The notes: generated by a model from the sequence alone, not told the origin. Shown: positions 34,901 to 48,100, counted from the first letter of the stretch. The stretch: 64,000 nucleotides of DNA from Punica granatum (GCF_007655135.1 NC_045127.1:8007001-8071000); one strand, 5' to 3'. A program made the numbers and translations.

Positions 34901-37520
34901 ATTTGCTAAACTACTAAATTAAATGTCCACTGATCATTATTAAGTGTGATTGATATATAATATTTTTTGTATATGAAAAAGAATATTTATCTTTGTTTCA
35001 AAACGATACAAAATCAATTTTGAATAGAATTTAAAAACAAAAAGGGAGTTTCCTTTTAGGGGAGGGGGACAGGTGGCAACATTGCGTAGCCCAAGCAAGA
35101 GTTAGTCTTAGTTAATATATTAATCTCACATTGCACTTCACCAAAAATATAAGGACATTACCAATGTCACAAATAAAAAGAGACTACCTAAATTAATGAG
35201 CATTGAGATTGGCTTTTGATCAAAGTAGATTGGTTTTACATGAGTTCATGCTTAAATAAGGCCTTAAGTGCGAGTCTTGTGATTAGAGAAAATTCATAAT
35301 CTGGAGAGTTTTATTCCTTTATACTTTGATATCGCTGAAACCTAGATTAGTCAGGCTTACTTAACTTCCGAATTAATATCAAGTAGTACAGCATTGAAAA
35401 AATAAAGAATTAAAAATAATAATTTTTTTTAAAGGAACCAAACAAAAAAAAACAGAGAGAGAAGAATGGGTGGCTGAGGGGGGAAAAACCCACTGTATTC
35501 GCCACCCCTTCAAAATGAAGAATTAAAAAATATTAATTTTTTTTAAAAGGGACCAAACAAAAAGAGAGAGAGAGAAAAGAATGGGTGGCTGAGGGGAAAA
35601 CCGCCGCAATCGCCACCCCCTTCAAATTGGAAACAACAGTTTTAGATTATTAAGATAAGATGATATTATTAATTAACGTTAATATTAATTTTAATATTAA
35701 CTAATAATTATTAATAATTAATATTGATAAAAGATAAAAGATAGAGAAAGTCAATGACTAGAAATGCCACGTGCATTGTAATATAAAAAAGAAAAAAGAA
35801 AAAATTATGTTTCATGGTGAAACTCTAATTTTTTCTATCGGGTCACATATAAAGTACAAATAAAATTGGAGGATCGTTTTCGTGTTAATGGTGTGTCGTT
35901 AACGTGTCCATAAATTAAAACTCGCTTACATGTCGATGACGTGTCGCTAATATGTCCGGTTTATATTAGATCGATTTTCTTTAAAAATCAATTTTTATAG
36001 TCCATTTCGGTGACGTGGCGATGATGGTGAAGTGATGGAGTGCGATTGGTACATGGGGCGGGAAGATTCAGGAACATTGGTATAGTATTGTAGGTGAAAA
36101 TCGTAAAATGAAAATATGAAAGACTAAAAATATAATGGGCAAAATAAGCAAATAATGAACAAATTAGATTAAAAGTTAGTAGAATTTAATAATTAAGATT
36201 AATATTTCATCATGAAATATAAATTGGAGTTCCATTATAAAATCTACCTATAAAAAATTAGAGGCAATCTTCCAAAACTGAAGAAGATTGCCTCTATTTT
36301 TTTTTCCATATTGCATTCGATTAATAGAACCTCTCTGGAAACGGTCCTCCAAGTTCAATTTTTTATACCAATTATTAAAACTCAATAATTTATCTCATTT
36401 TTAAATTAATAGACACATTTATGATAAATATTAGATCACAATTAAGTCTTATGTCATGCTAATGATTAGAAAAATCCTCTTTGTAATAATAATATGCTAA
36501 AAAAATTCTACAATATGACTTTCAAGAATATTCAATAAGCAATCAATGTTACATCGTGCTTACTTCATAATTTTTTTTATCGCTCTGCCCTGTAAGCGAA
36601 GATGTTAACAAATTGCCTTGCGAGGACAAGTAAGCAATCTAAGTAAATTTACGAAGGCTAGGAATAAACTTCTAAGTAATAGAAGGCTAATACGAATATA
36701 ATATGGAGGGCACTTCTATCTTTCAGTTATCATACTTGCGCGTTGAATTGGCCCAGAGAGAGAACCTGATCAAAATGGCAAGGCAAGACGTACATATATG
36801 TTCACGCCCAAAAAATGCTGTAGATATTTTTTTAATTATTATAAGAGAAATTTATTAGTCTAATATAAAAAAGAAAAAGTTAATATCATTGAGGAGAATC
36901 AAATATTAAAGTTTAATTTCTAGACGAGAACAAGTATTACTATATTACTTTCCCTTTTCTTCTCGTCAGTGACATCCGATAAAATTGGAACAATAATTTC
37001 CCTTTTCAAGTACACAATAGATTTTTCCATGACCAAGTAAATGTGCTGAGATTGTTATTTATGTTATGGTTCCGTTGAACTAAGTTACCTTAAATTTTGA
37101 GTAAATAATTGTCCGAGTCTATTGACACTGATCATCTCTTATTTATCGAGTGCAAGCACAATTGCACAGCGCTTTTCTAAGAAAGCTGATGAAAAAAAAT
37201 GTTTCTCCAATAAATGAAGTGGGTTTGTGTGAGTCAGCATTAATTAAAAGTGTATTTGCGCAAGTGGCCACAATGTTTTTTCAATGATAAACATGATTTA
37301 CTGAAATTACTGTTACCTACTATTAAGTGAATATATATAGTATAGACTTAAGTGGTGTTTGGTTCAATTTAAAATTAAATACTGAAAATTAGGTATTAAT
37401 ATTGTGAGTATTTAGTGAAACAAGTGTTTATTAAATCACACTCATCTTGTTTAACGGAATGAGTATTAAAAATTTGAAGTTCTTTTATCTATAAACTTGA
37501 CAACTGAGTATTTTTTATTA
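34901..37520. other. AT-rich intergenic DNA, no gene seen
   Basis: Apart from the 113-bp tandem duplication at 35409-35632 and the diverged copy of 32828-33430 at 37070-37330, I see nothing. A short inverted repeat (GAGGCAATCTTC / GAAGATTGCCTC) lies at 36262-36294. Confidence 0.5.
35409..35632. repeat. About 113-bp tandem duplication
   Basis: There are two copies of a block running from AATTTTTTTTAAAGG through GAATGGGTGGCTGAGGGG to CGCCACCCC and TTCAAA (35409-35521 and 35522-35632), with small indels. Confidence 0.8.
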
Positions 37521-37824
37521 TTTCACTTTGGGCAAATTACAAAAAAAAAAACCTAAATTTTGTAAAAATTATCAATTTTGTCTTAAATTTTAGTTTGTAA
37601 AAAAATCACATGTTTTGATAATCGTATCAGATTTGGCCTCCGTTACTATTTCGTTAAAATTGACGTCTATTTGCCTACGTGGAGTTTATGGAACCCACCA
37701 AATTTGCACATCATTTGATCATCTTTTCTTTTCTTTACAAAAATAACCTAAGTTTTCACTAAAGTCTCACTTTTGTTCCAAATTTTGATTTGTAATTAAA
37801 AAAATTACAGGTCAGCATCTCATT

Positions 37825-38070
37825 TTGGTTCACCAACTTCATGAGAGAATATCGACAGCATTCATGACTACAGTCCAGAAACTATTACAGAATAGGACCC
37901 ATCAAACTCCGAGTTACTATTCACAGCTGGGTCAGCCAGGTTACTTCCCACTGATGGATGACAGAAATGACGATTTTGCCCATCCTCTTTATGATCATGC
38001 TAGGTTGTCGATTTCGAATTTTCCTCGTGCAACGATCCTCCGTTCATCACTCTCGAGGCCGTCCGATTGA
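37825..38070 (+). pseudogene. Coding-like fragment inside the Mutator-like element (possible capture)
   Basis: An 81-codon open frame begins MVHQLHERISTAFMTTVQKLL and includes YYSQLGQPGYFPLMDDRND. It is less AT-rich than the arms around it and lies between the two terminal repeats, where Pack-MULEs carry captured host sequence. I do not recognise the protein. The frame ends just before the LTR F insertion site. It could also be chance. Confidence 0.35.
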
Positions 38071-39117
38071 CATGACTGACCCGGCTATGAATAGTAACCC
38101 AAGATTGGTTGGGTCTTGTGACATTCGGCATTTTCACATACTCGTGCATATAGTGTGTGTGTATAGATATATATATATATATACTGTGTATATGTTGATG
38201 GTACTATAACTGTCGGAAGTATATATATACACTATATATATAAATATTGTGCAGATTGTTAAATATGGGCTTGAAAAAAAAACAAAACAAAAACAATTGG
38301 ACCTCACATGGCCCAAGTAACTTCCCTTGAGCCCATAGTTTCCACCGTCTCCTTCATTTCAGCATTTTTACTTTGTTTCTAATCTAGAAGCTTCCCTGTT
38401 CGGGCAGAAAGAAGAAACAGAGGAGATGAGAGAGAGAGAGAGATATATATATATATATATATATATAGAGATAGACATTGAGAGATTGAGATGGACAGTG
38501 AGCAAGGAAGAAGAACAGGGGGTGAGAGAGAGAGCGACAACTCGGGCAGAGCACATCGAAGAAGAAGAGGACTAAACTTCGGGGAGCTTCTTGCTCGGCT
38601 GTCTGCGGTCGTTTAGCATGCCAGGGGAAGAAACCGAATGGAGGAAGAAAAGGAGGAAAACAATAAGCTTTGAGTTTTTAATTAGGATGGAGTATATCAA
38701 AGCCACGTGTCTCGAGGACTTCAACTTGGTGATTTATTTTTGGGAATTATCGATGAGTACTTTATTCCATTGTGAAATGATATATATATATATATTATGT
38801 GAATACTCTATTATCTTGTAAAATGATGTATTATAGTTATATAAATTATTTAGGAAGAATATTGTGATAGTTAGAGATTAAGAAATCGGTCTTGCTATAT
38901 TGTATGAATTGATTTGAGAGATATTGTCCTTTTATGTTTATTTTGATTTGAGATATGCAGTGTGATTGTATATGTTGATTGTGTATGAGATATGTGATGA
39001 TAATGTGATACCATTGTAATGTGATTGAGATTGTGCTTGTGTATGATGATATATGAGGTAAGATGGCATGGTTGCAATTGTTTATGCTTGTGATTGTTGT
39101 TTGATTATAGCCATGGG

Positions 39118-39350
39118 ACCGCTGATCCGGCGGTATATAAATAGGACGCCTAGACCACTGATCCGGCGGGATACAAAAAGGGACGCCTAGATCGCTGATC
39201 CGACTGGATACAAAAATGGACGCCTAGACCGCTGATCCGGCGGGATACAAAAATGAATGCCTAGACCGCTGATCCGACGGGATATAAAAATGGACGCCTA
39301 GACCGCTAATCCGGCAGGATACAAAAAGGACGCCTAGACTCCTACTGCCG
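39118..39350 (+). repeat. LTR-internal minisatellite, 36-37 bp variant
   Basis: About six copies of a unit reading GACCGCTGATCCGGCGGGAT then ACAAAAATGGACGCCTA follow the same TATAGCCATGGGA anchor. The unit is related to the 39-bp form but has a different second half (GGACGCCTA in place of GTGGGGC). Confidence 0.9.
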
Positions 39351-40529
39351 GAGGATAATGGGTAGCCCCCGCTTATGAGATATGAATATTGAGAGTTGAG
39401 GATGATATGAGTGAGATGTGCGGGGTCACGGTACTGTCATAACTCTGTTGCGATGAAATGCAACCATAGGGCTATATTGATTGATTGTGTTGTATATTGT
39501 TTGCCTAGTATGATTGTTGGAGATGTGATGATTATTGAGATTGCTGAAGATGTTATGATTCCTCAGATTGTCTGAAATTGGTTTGTGGAAGCCGTGTTGT
39601 TGTTAAAGTTGGATATGTCAAGTCATTGTGTTGTGAGTTGCTATGGATTGCTAATGAATGGATATTTGATGTTTATGTGATATTGGATATTAGAGAAATG
39701 TGTCACGATCCGAAATTTCGATAGAACTTTTCCTAAATTTCATCGAATCCATTATCACATAAAAACTTTTCACATAAAAACTTACTTCTCATAAATTTCC
39801 AAAGTATATAACCAATCCATCAACTCTAATAGGTATATACACTTTTCCGGAGATTTCTTTTTCACTCTCACATCAGTGATACAACTAAACAAAATTTTCA
39901 GGTCGTAACATTCTAAAGTCCATTCTATACAAAAATGATATCTATCAAATAACTAAAGTTCCCACCTAGTCCTCCAAGCTGATCCCCGATATTAAAAAGT
40001 GGTTTCTCCGCAATCGGAAGCTTATCTGGAAAAATGCATGTAGGGTGTGAGCTGCATCTCAGTGAGCACAAAATTCCAAAGCAAAATGAATAATATTAAG
40101 AGATAAATATATTTTAGACAACTAAATATTCACCAACACGACATATTAGATAATATGTACAAATGATTACTAAGTTCATTCATCAACAATCAATTGCCCT
40201 TATAACCATATAAAACTATTATTAGAATTAACATTTAACCCAACATCATCTTGCACTCATAGCCTAACTAAATCAAATTAGCAACAACACGGCTTCCACA
40301 TAATAATTCAAACAATCATAACAATCATCACATTTACAGCAATCCAACCAAACAAATAATATACAATACAACCAAATCAATATAGCCATAGGGTTGCATT
40401 TCCTCGCAACAAAGTTATTACGGTACCGTGACCCCGCACATCTCGCTCATACCATTCTCAACTTCCAATATCCACATCTCATAAGCGGGGGCCGCCTATT
40501 AACCTCTGGCGGTAAGAGTTTACCTCAAT

Positions 40530-40715
40530 TTGTATTCCGCCGGGTCTTAGCGGCCGATCAAGCCCCTGTTTATATTCCGTCGGGTCCAGCGACCGATCAT
40601 GCCTCTATTTATATTCCGCCGGATCCAGCGGCCGATCAGGCCCTATTTGTATTCTGCTGGGTCCAGCGGCCGATCTGGCCCATTTTGTAATCCGCCGGGT
40701 CCAGCGGTCCCTGGC
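40530..40715 (-). repeat. LTR-internal minisatellite in LTR G
   Basis: About five copies of the 38-39 bp unit occur in complement form (TATTCCGCCGGGTCCAGCGG), ending at the complement of the anchor. Confidence 0.88.
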
Positions 40716-41271
40716 TATATAATCACGCAACAATCACAAGCACAATCAACTACAACCACGCCATCTCATATCATATACCCACACCAAATTCTTATTCCCA
40801 AATTATCGCAATCTCCACATACACAACCACAATCCCCATCATATTGAATCACATTATCATCATATACTTCATACGCAATCCACATATTCAATCACACTGC
40901 ATATCCCAAGTCCAGGTGAACATAAAAGGCCATATTTCTCAAATCCTTTCACACAACATAGCAATGCCAATTCCTTAATCTAACTACCACTATATTCATC
41001 TTAAATAATTTATATAATTATAACACATGATTTCACCAGGGAATAGAGTATTCACATAACATACATACATATATATATATATATATCATTTCACAATGGA
41101 ATAAAGTACTCACCGAATACTCCAAGATATACAGCTCATTGGATCAACCCTTTTAGTGCTAGGATTCAGTCTCCGCGATCCCTATTATTCGCATACCTTT
41201 GATTAGATAATAAAAATATAGCAACATCACAGGAACTTCCAATATCTCCCACAATCTTCACTAGAAACTTA

Positions 41272-41516
41272 AGCCCTGTTTGGATTCTTAAACACTTAAT
41301 TTTAACTTTAACTTTAATTTTAACTTAACACACTACATAACAAAAACACACATTTCCCAAGTCAAAAATTTTAACTTTAACTTTAACTCAACACACTACA
41401 CAACAAAAATACATGTTTCCCAAGTCAAATTTATAATCACATCTCATTTGTCATTTTCCACAATTAAAATCAAAATCAAAATCAAAGTTACTTTAACTTT
41501 GAATCCAAACACACTC
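41272..41516. mobile_element. Harbinger/Tourist-like MITE, TSD TTA
   Basis: The ends AGCCCTGTTTGGATTC and the complement of GAGTGTGTTTGGATTC form 16-bp inverted repeats, flanked by TTA (41269-41271, 41517-41519). The 245-bp interior is AT-rich with repeated TTTAACTTTAACTTTAA. It lies inside LTR G. Confidence 0.75.
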
Positions 41517-44474
41517 TTATTATTTCCAATGAGTCCCGATTTATGTATATTGTATTCATTATGCCCATTTCTAATTATGAAGTTAACCTCATTGAAATCT
41601 ACTCGCTCTAAAAGTACACACTGACCAGTTACGAGTTACATTCCCAATTAAGAATTTAACCTCATTAAAACCAATTTAAAGAGACATAATCATCCTTTGT
41701 AAAATGCTCACCCTAACCAACTTCAACAAGCAACATAAATCAAAAGGGCTACTAACAATCGATGGAGTAGTGCCATTCAACCTAAACGAAATACTTAGGT
41801 CAGCACTAACAATGCAGATCCATAAATCTAATAGGAAATAAAACCAAAAAATAACAGTTACTCTTATAATGCTTTCAATACACCTCAACTAGTTTGGTAT
41901 ATTTCCCTTAGTCATCCACTAAAGCAGAATTCCTCTCTGACAATTCATTCAGACAATATTGAAGCAATTTCTTAAGAAGATCAATTCCACGCATAGGCAA
42001 CTCAAACAACAAGAGCAACGGATAATAAGGTGCTTAAACCCGATTTCAAATGTTTTAAAACAACCACAAATTTCTCCTCAATAACCTCACCAATCCTGGC
42101 TTGTATCCTAACATAATAACACACCAAAACATGTAACTTAAGGACATGCTCTGCTATTTACTTAGGTGGATAAGCAAGACCACCTCTAACTTGTCAATCT
42201 ACAATCCACTTATCATGATTATAGCTCATCAAATGGAATGCATATATGAGTAAGAGATGCATCTTACAGTACAAAACTTATAAAATCATTCTCATTTAAT
42301 CTAATTACTTCAACCAAAGCTAAATCCATAGATATTTCCATTTTTTATCCAACCAATTAAATCAATTGGAATCATCATACATAAAATGAGAACATGAATT
42401 CAATCTTGCATTTTTTTCCTAATATTGATCAAAATCATCCGAATTTCATAAAATCAATTCATAGAAAAGCCAATTCAACTCAGCCACCACACGTCAAATT
42501 TACAGCTAGACAACCACATAATCTCAACATATAACTCAATTCTCTGTTAATCCCTATAAAACTCAAACAATCATATCCAATCAGCCCCCTTCACTATCGA
42601 ATTAATCGAACCCTAGCTGAGCTAAGATGAAAGAAGAATAACTTAATCAGCACCTAATCATAATGAATAAGAACGTCTAAGGTGAGAATAATCAACTTAT
42701 TTCAAGAACCCGAGCCTAGCCTTCCTCTCCTCCTTGGTTCCTTCCTCAGCTCACTCTGTTCTGTCTCTTTCTTCTCCCATCCTCTATTTCTCTATTTCTC
42801 CCTTAACTCCTGCAGCAGAATAGAAGGAGGGAAGAAAAAGAAAGCAACATAACAGAACAAGAAGGAAAAAAGAAGAAGAAGAAGTGAATGGTAGCTCATG
42901 TCTTCGTCCATTTTCTTTCCCCAACTCTCTATGTCTCTCTTTCCATCTCTTGCTCTGTTTTCTTCTTCAGGTTTTTTTCCAACCCAAAACGAAAATCAGA
43001 ATAAGGAAAAGAGAAAAGTCAATGGCAGTGGATTTGGGGTGAGCTGGGGGAGGAGATGGGAAAGAATGTCTGGCCACGTGGGGCCCTTTGAAGCCTTTCT
43101 TTATCTTTTATCTTCTTCTTTTTTTTCATTTTTTAGACTCACTAGCCAAGAAGAAAAGAAAAGGACAAATGGAGATTTGAGGAGGTGGAAAGAGATAACT
43201 GGGGAAAAGAGTGGATTTGCTGTGGCAAGTTCCACCATCAAGAAAACAACCCACTAATCAAATCATTATTTTATTTCTATTCCTTTTGGTTATTATTATT
43301 ATCTCCAAATATTCTAAACCACTTGCTGAAAAGAGAAATAGACCTATACATAGTATTCATTCTATATAAATATATATGTCTGAAAATACCACTTATAAAG
43401 CAATTATGATTTACGTAATATAATGTGTGTATATATATATATATATGTTTCTATGTATATATGCGAAACTATCGAGTTTCACAAAATGGTTGGAAAAGTT
43501 GCGTGTATTTGTTAGTAAAACTTAAATTTAGTTACTATATTGAATATGAATATTAATATAGTTTGTATTTATATATATACCGTATATGTGTGCGATGAGT
43601 TGATAGTTGAACTGGATGTGATTTTATTAATTATTTGAATATTAGGTTGTTTGCAATTAAATATTTATTTAATAGTAATTCATTTTACTTTGGAATATAG
43701 TACTCACTGAAATGCAGCTCACACCCTGCATATATTTTTCCAGATAAGCTTGTAGCTGCGTGGAAGAGTCACTTTTTGATATCAGGGATCAGCTTAGAGA
43801 ACTAGGTAGGGACCTTAGTTATTTGATAGATATTCTTTTTGTATAGAACGTATTTGAATATGTTACGACCTGAAATTTTTATTTAGTTGGTTTAGTGATT
43901 GGTTGGGAAAAGAGAATTACTCTCTTTTGAGATGTATATATATGTATATATATATATATATTAGAAGCTTGCTGGATTGGTTTTGTATTTTTGGTGGTCT
44001 TATGGAAAGCAGGTTTTATATGACTAGTTTATATGGTAAAAGATATCGAAGAAATATATGTGAAATTCTGTCGAAATTTCGGGTCCTGACAGGTCTTCTT
44101 CTGTAATAGTTTCAGGGTTATAATAAGGAATGTTGTTGATGTTCTCTCCTAGAGCTAGTGAAGTAAAACGGAGTGCTGACATGTATTTTTTTACAAATTA
44201 CAAATCAAAATCTAGAACAAAACTGAGACTTTTATGAAAACTTAGGTTATTTTTGTAAAGAAAAGAGAAGATGATCAAATGATGTGCAAATTTGGTGGGT
44301 CCCATAAAGTCCACGTAAGTAAATAGACGAAAATCTTAACGGAATAGTAACGGAGGTCAAATCTGAGACGATTATCAAAACATATGGGTTTGTTTTGTTA
44401 CAAAGTAAAATTTAGGACAAAACTGATAATTTTTACAAAATTTAGGTTTTTTTTGTAATTTGCCCTTTCACTTT

Positions 44475-45107
44475 TGATCCAACCTTTTAATTTTATTTCT
44501 TTTAATTTCTGAAAACTAAAAAAAAAATTTAAGGAGAAAAGGAGATCGGAGACAAAGTGCGTGGCGGATGCCCCGATCTCAACCACCACCACGACATACG
44601 AGGTTGCTGGTGACATCAGGGTTGTGGGAGACCTCGTTTCTGGCGATAGTGGTCGGAATCAGGGTCCCCACTGCCTAGGGTCTTTGTTCGCTCATTCTTT
44701 TAGATCACAGAGACGACTTCAACAGTCGCCAACAACCTTGTTCGCGATGGTGGTGGCTGAAATCAAAGCCTAGCTTTATCGCCCTCTCTCCTCGATCGCT
44801 CGTGTCTTCTCTCTCTTTTCCTCTAGTTGTGGCTGCCCGCAAATGGGACCATTTGGCAAAAACTAGAATATTTAGGGATATCGCTACAAAGTTTAAAAAA
44901 TTGTTTGTTGGTTGAGTGATTTAGTAAAAAATAAGTAAACTCCTTTTACTTAATGATTAAGTGTTTTCTAGTTTCTACATAAGTCTATTAAATTAAGTTT
45001 TTTTTTATTTATTTGTCAAACTAGATGAAATCTCGTGTGTTGAGTGAGCAATGTTTCTAATTTTCTCAATAAAAATTACTATGTTATTATATTATATTGA
45101 TAGTAAC
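44475..45107. other. Intergenic DNA with a GC-rich patch
   Basis: 44555-44830 is GC-rich against AT-rich neighbours and contains CACCACCACGACATACGAGG and a loosely inverted counterpart (AACAACCTTGTTCGCGATGG). It resembles the centre of a foldback element, but I cannot define ends. No gene is called. Confidence 0.35.
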
Positions 45108-48100
45108 TATTAGCACCCAATTTTGGTCCACCGGATCCAGAGGGGCAAAATGGTCATTTTGCCACCCGTGAAGGAAGTATTTCCGATTAATTACTCGAGT
45201 ATTCACGACTTTTTGGAAATAGCAAATTTTTCTAATTTAACACCAATTTTATGATTTGTCAAAAATTATACTATTTGGAACGTTTTCGAATTTCGCGTAT
45301 ATCGACGTCAATTTTCAAAATCCGGGACAAAATTCGAGATTGAAAATAATTTTATCTCATAATATCAATCAACGAATTTTTCTGAGCACGATGGCAGTGT
45401 CGAATTATTTTTTCGACGTCCGATCAAGAAGACATCATTTTCAATTTGTACGCGCGTCGAATTCGAAAAAAAAAAAAGAAACAGTCAAAAGTCAGAAGTC
45501 AGACTTCTGACCGTTACCTTTTCTTTCTTTTTTCCCTGTTCTTCTTCTTCCTCTTTTCTTTTCTTTTTTTCTTCTTCTTCTTCTTCTTCTTCTTCTTCTT
45601 CTTCTTCTTTTCTGTTGATGAGCTTCAAGAGAATGATTCGGAGTTCTTCCAGAGTGGAACCATGCAGTACCAGACACGAGATAGATCTTCCAAAGAACAA
45701 GGCTCATCCCCAGACACACACAGCCCGAAGGTCGATTTTTTTTTCGGAATTCATGCGGTCCCTTAGCTCGCTCATTCTCCGAAAAAGAAAAACCCTCAGC
45801 TCAAGTTTTAAACGGCCGGAGCTCGATTTATTTTTTTGGGGATCCTCTCTCTCTCTCTCTCTCTCGGTCTCTCGATTTTGAAGAAAAGGGAGAAAACCCA
45901 TAGCTCGATTTCAGCGGATTCTCTCAGCTCGTCGGGACACCCGCAGCTCATGGTTCTCTCGGCTCGCACACCCTCTCCCACACTCGAACTCCGAGTTCGT
46001 CCCGGTTCTCACGCCCTCCCCCAGCTCGCTCTCCCGCTTTCCCTCACCTCAGCTCCTCGTCCGGCCTCCAGCTCGCCTCCCACCACCTTAATTTTTACAC
46101 AGTCTTAAATTTTTCTTGAATTTTCAAATCAGTACCCCGAAACTTTATTTGAATTTTCAAATCAGTCCCTGTTCTTTTAAAATTATTCAATTCAGTCCCT
46201 GGACATTTTCTAAAGATACCCAACCCTTTCCTACTTGGATTCCCGACCGACAACGCATGTGCCCCGCTTAAATATTTTTGTGGCAGTAATTCTACGTATA
46301 TAACATGACAATATGCGTTCTTTTATATTTTCCCGCTTCCATGAGTCGGTGCTATTTTATTGATTCCGTTAATATTATGCTTGTGTATGTTTGTATGTGT
46401 TTATCGTGATCATGGCGGCACCGATTGTGTAAAATATGTATGCTTATCGTGTTTGACGTGATAATGTGCTCTTGATCCGTGTTTAAACGCTTTATTTTCT
46501 CGTTTTAATCGAAACCTCACACGAATCGGTTTAATCATGCAAACTCGACCTAAAATTAAAATTTTAAATTCCAAGGTGGTCAGGAATTAGGATCCACATC
46601 GGACGGTCCATCAATGATCAGCTTGACGGTTTGAAACCCGCAAAATTTAGAGCATTTGGCAAAACATTAATTAATTTAATCTATAATTCCACTAACAGAG
46701 TAATTGGGACGTTCATGCGATTAATTAACTCACTCGACCCTAATAATTTTGCACAAATTGGTAATAAACCGGTAACACGCGTCGATAGGTTGTAAATATA
46801 CGTTGGTGCCCTTCTCAAAACTTGCAAATTTTACAAAACTAGAGGCCTGTAGCTCGATGTGACATGGATGTCTAGGAAGGACTTGTGCGTCTTGACTCGA
46901 GACCTCACCTGATTTCAGGAAACTCAGGTCGGAGCATGGAAGTTCTTCTTAGATCACTTCCGGATAGATTAATCGATCCTTCGGCTTTTTAAGGTTCTTG
47001 ACAATCCCGGAAGGTCCAGGGGATCGGTTAGCGCCTGTTATAGGCCGAGGTGGCCCGTATCACGTAGTTTCTCTTTTCCGAAAATAATTTTCACCTCAAG
47101 GGCAAAATCGTCTTTTTGCAACTTAGCGACACCCCTAGGGTTAGAATGAGAGAAACACTACGGTATCAGAATAGGGATGGGCTACATGTCTAGGCGCAGG
47201 TTCATCTGTATAGCCCGCTCTATCCGACCGATAAGTTTTTGTTATTCTAGCATCGTCTCGGATAGTTAGTTCGGGTGGATTGACTCAAAATACAAATACC
47301 GGACTAATTGTGTACTTGGTTAAGACAAAAACGGGCAATAGCGGGGTAGGCACTAGGTTCTAGGATTTACGGGTGGAATTCATATTCAGTAATAACTTGT
47401 AACAACCGTAGTGTCACAACATAAAACAATTCTAAAAGTAACCCACAACCACAATACTTGATTATAGACGTCACGTATGTCAGGTCGGAAAATAATGCCA
47501 AATGCGAAATACCTTCTCGAGGCGATCCTTGATCGATTCACACCCTGTACCACTTTGTCTGTTTTAGGGTAGGATTTGCATGCCAAGATACCCCGGTTAA
47601 TAATCGGTTAATTCACGTAAATTCGGCAATAACAAAACCCCATTGTTTGTTTATTTGTGCCCGTTTGTTACATTCTGGCACTTGTTTGTTATGCGGATCA
47701 AGCCCGATCCTTTAGGATACAATCCATACGGGGTCCAACGCCCCAATCGTAGATCACGGGGTCCAATCCCCTAACACTGAGCACGTATCTTAATTTCAAT
47801 TCCAGTCTTTTCAAACCATACGGTGAGCACGAGTGGAATAATAACCGAACGCGAACCGATCGGGATTCAGTTATTGTAATTTGTATTTCATTTATTTGAG
47901 AGAACAATGTAAGGGTTTATGTTGTACATTTATTCATGTAAAAATCCCGGTCGAAGAGTGGATGGTCGGAGTGTTTCTTCGAATTTACGGTGTCAAAACG
48001 CGTAAGATGAGCGGAACTCAATTAAGCGGTAATTAAATTAAAATGGCAAGCCTAGATAAGTTAGAGTACCGATAGGGCGTGCGAAATATAGGCTCGCATG

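Larger units (their letters stand above)
39701..43483 (-). mobile_element. Solo LTR G, opposite strand, TSD AAATG
   Basis: On the plus strand it starts TGTCACGATCCGAAATTTCG and ends CGAGTTTCACA. AAATG flanks both sides (39696-39700, 43484-43488). LTR B near 18455 retains the uninterrupted sequence (TTAGAGAAATGGTTGGAAGA). The 3.8-kb copy includes the minisatellite at 40530-40715 and a MITE at 41272-41516. The pyrimidine-rich block at 42710-43170 is the inverted counterpart of the 5' part of plus-strand copies. Confidence 0.87.
38117..44091 (+). mobile_element. Solo LTR F, TSD GGTCT, split by LTR G
   Basis: It begins TGTGACATTCGGCATTTTCAC and ends GAAATTTCGGGTCCTGACA. GGTCT flanks both sides (38112-38116, 44092-44096). 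Without LTR G and its duplication it is about 2.19 kb. It carries the GA/TA microsatellites near 38430, a minisatellite at 39118-39350, and the conserved 3' section (43680-44091). Confidence 0.87.
37530..44465. mobile_element. Mutator-like element hosting nested LTRs, TSD TTTCACTTT
   Basis: Terminal inverted repeats of about 280 bp (37530-37809 and 44190-44465) begin GGGCAAATTACAAAAAAA on each strand. The 9-bp TTTCACTTT flanks the element (37521-37529, 44466-44474). Without the solo LTR inserted at 38117-44091 (and one copy of its 5-bp target) the element would be about 956 bp, nearly the size of the one at 29232-30192. The interior (37810-38116 plus 44097-44189) encodes no transposase. It contains a coding-like fragment at 37825-38070. 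Confidence 0.87.

Noticed and set aside
45446..45766. Long Phe-rich (plus) and Glu/Arg-rich (minus) frames
   Set aside because: They are produced by the CTT microsatellite in a solo LTR.
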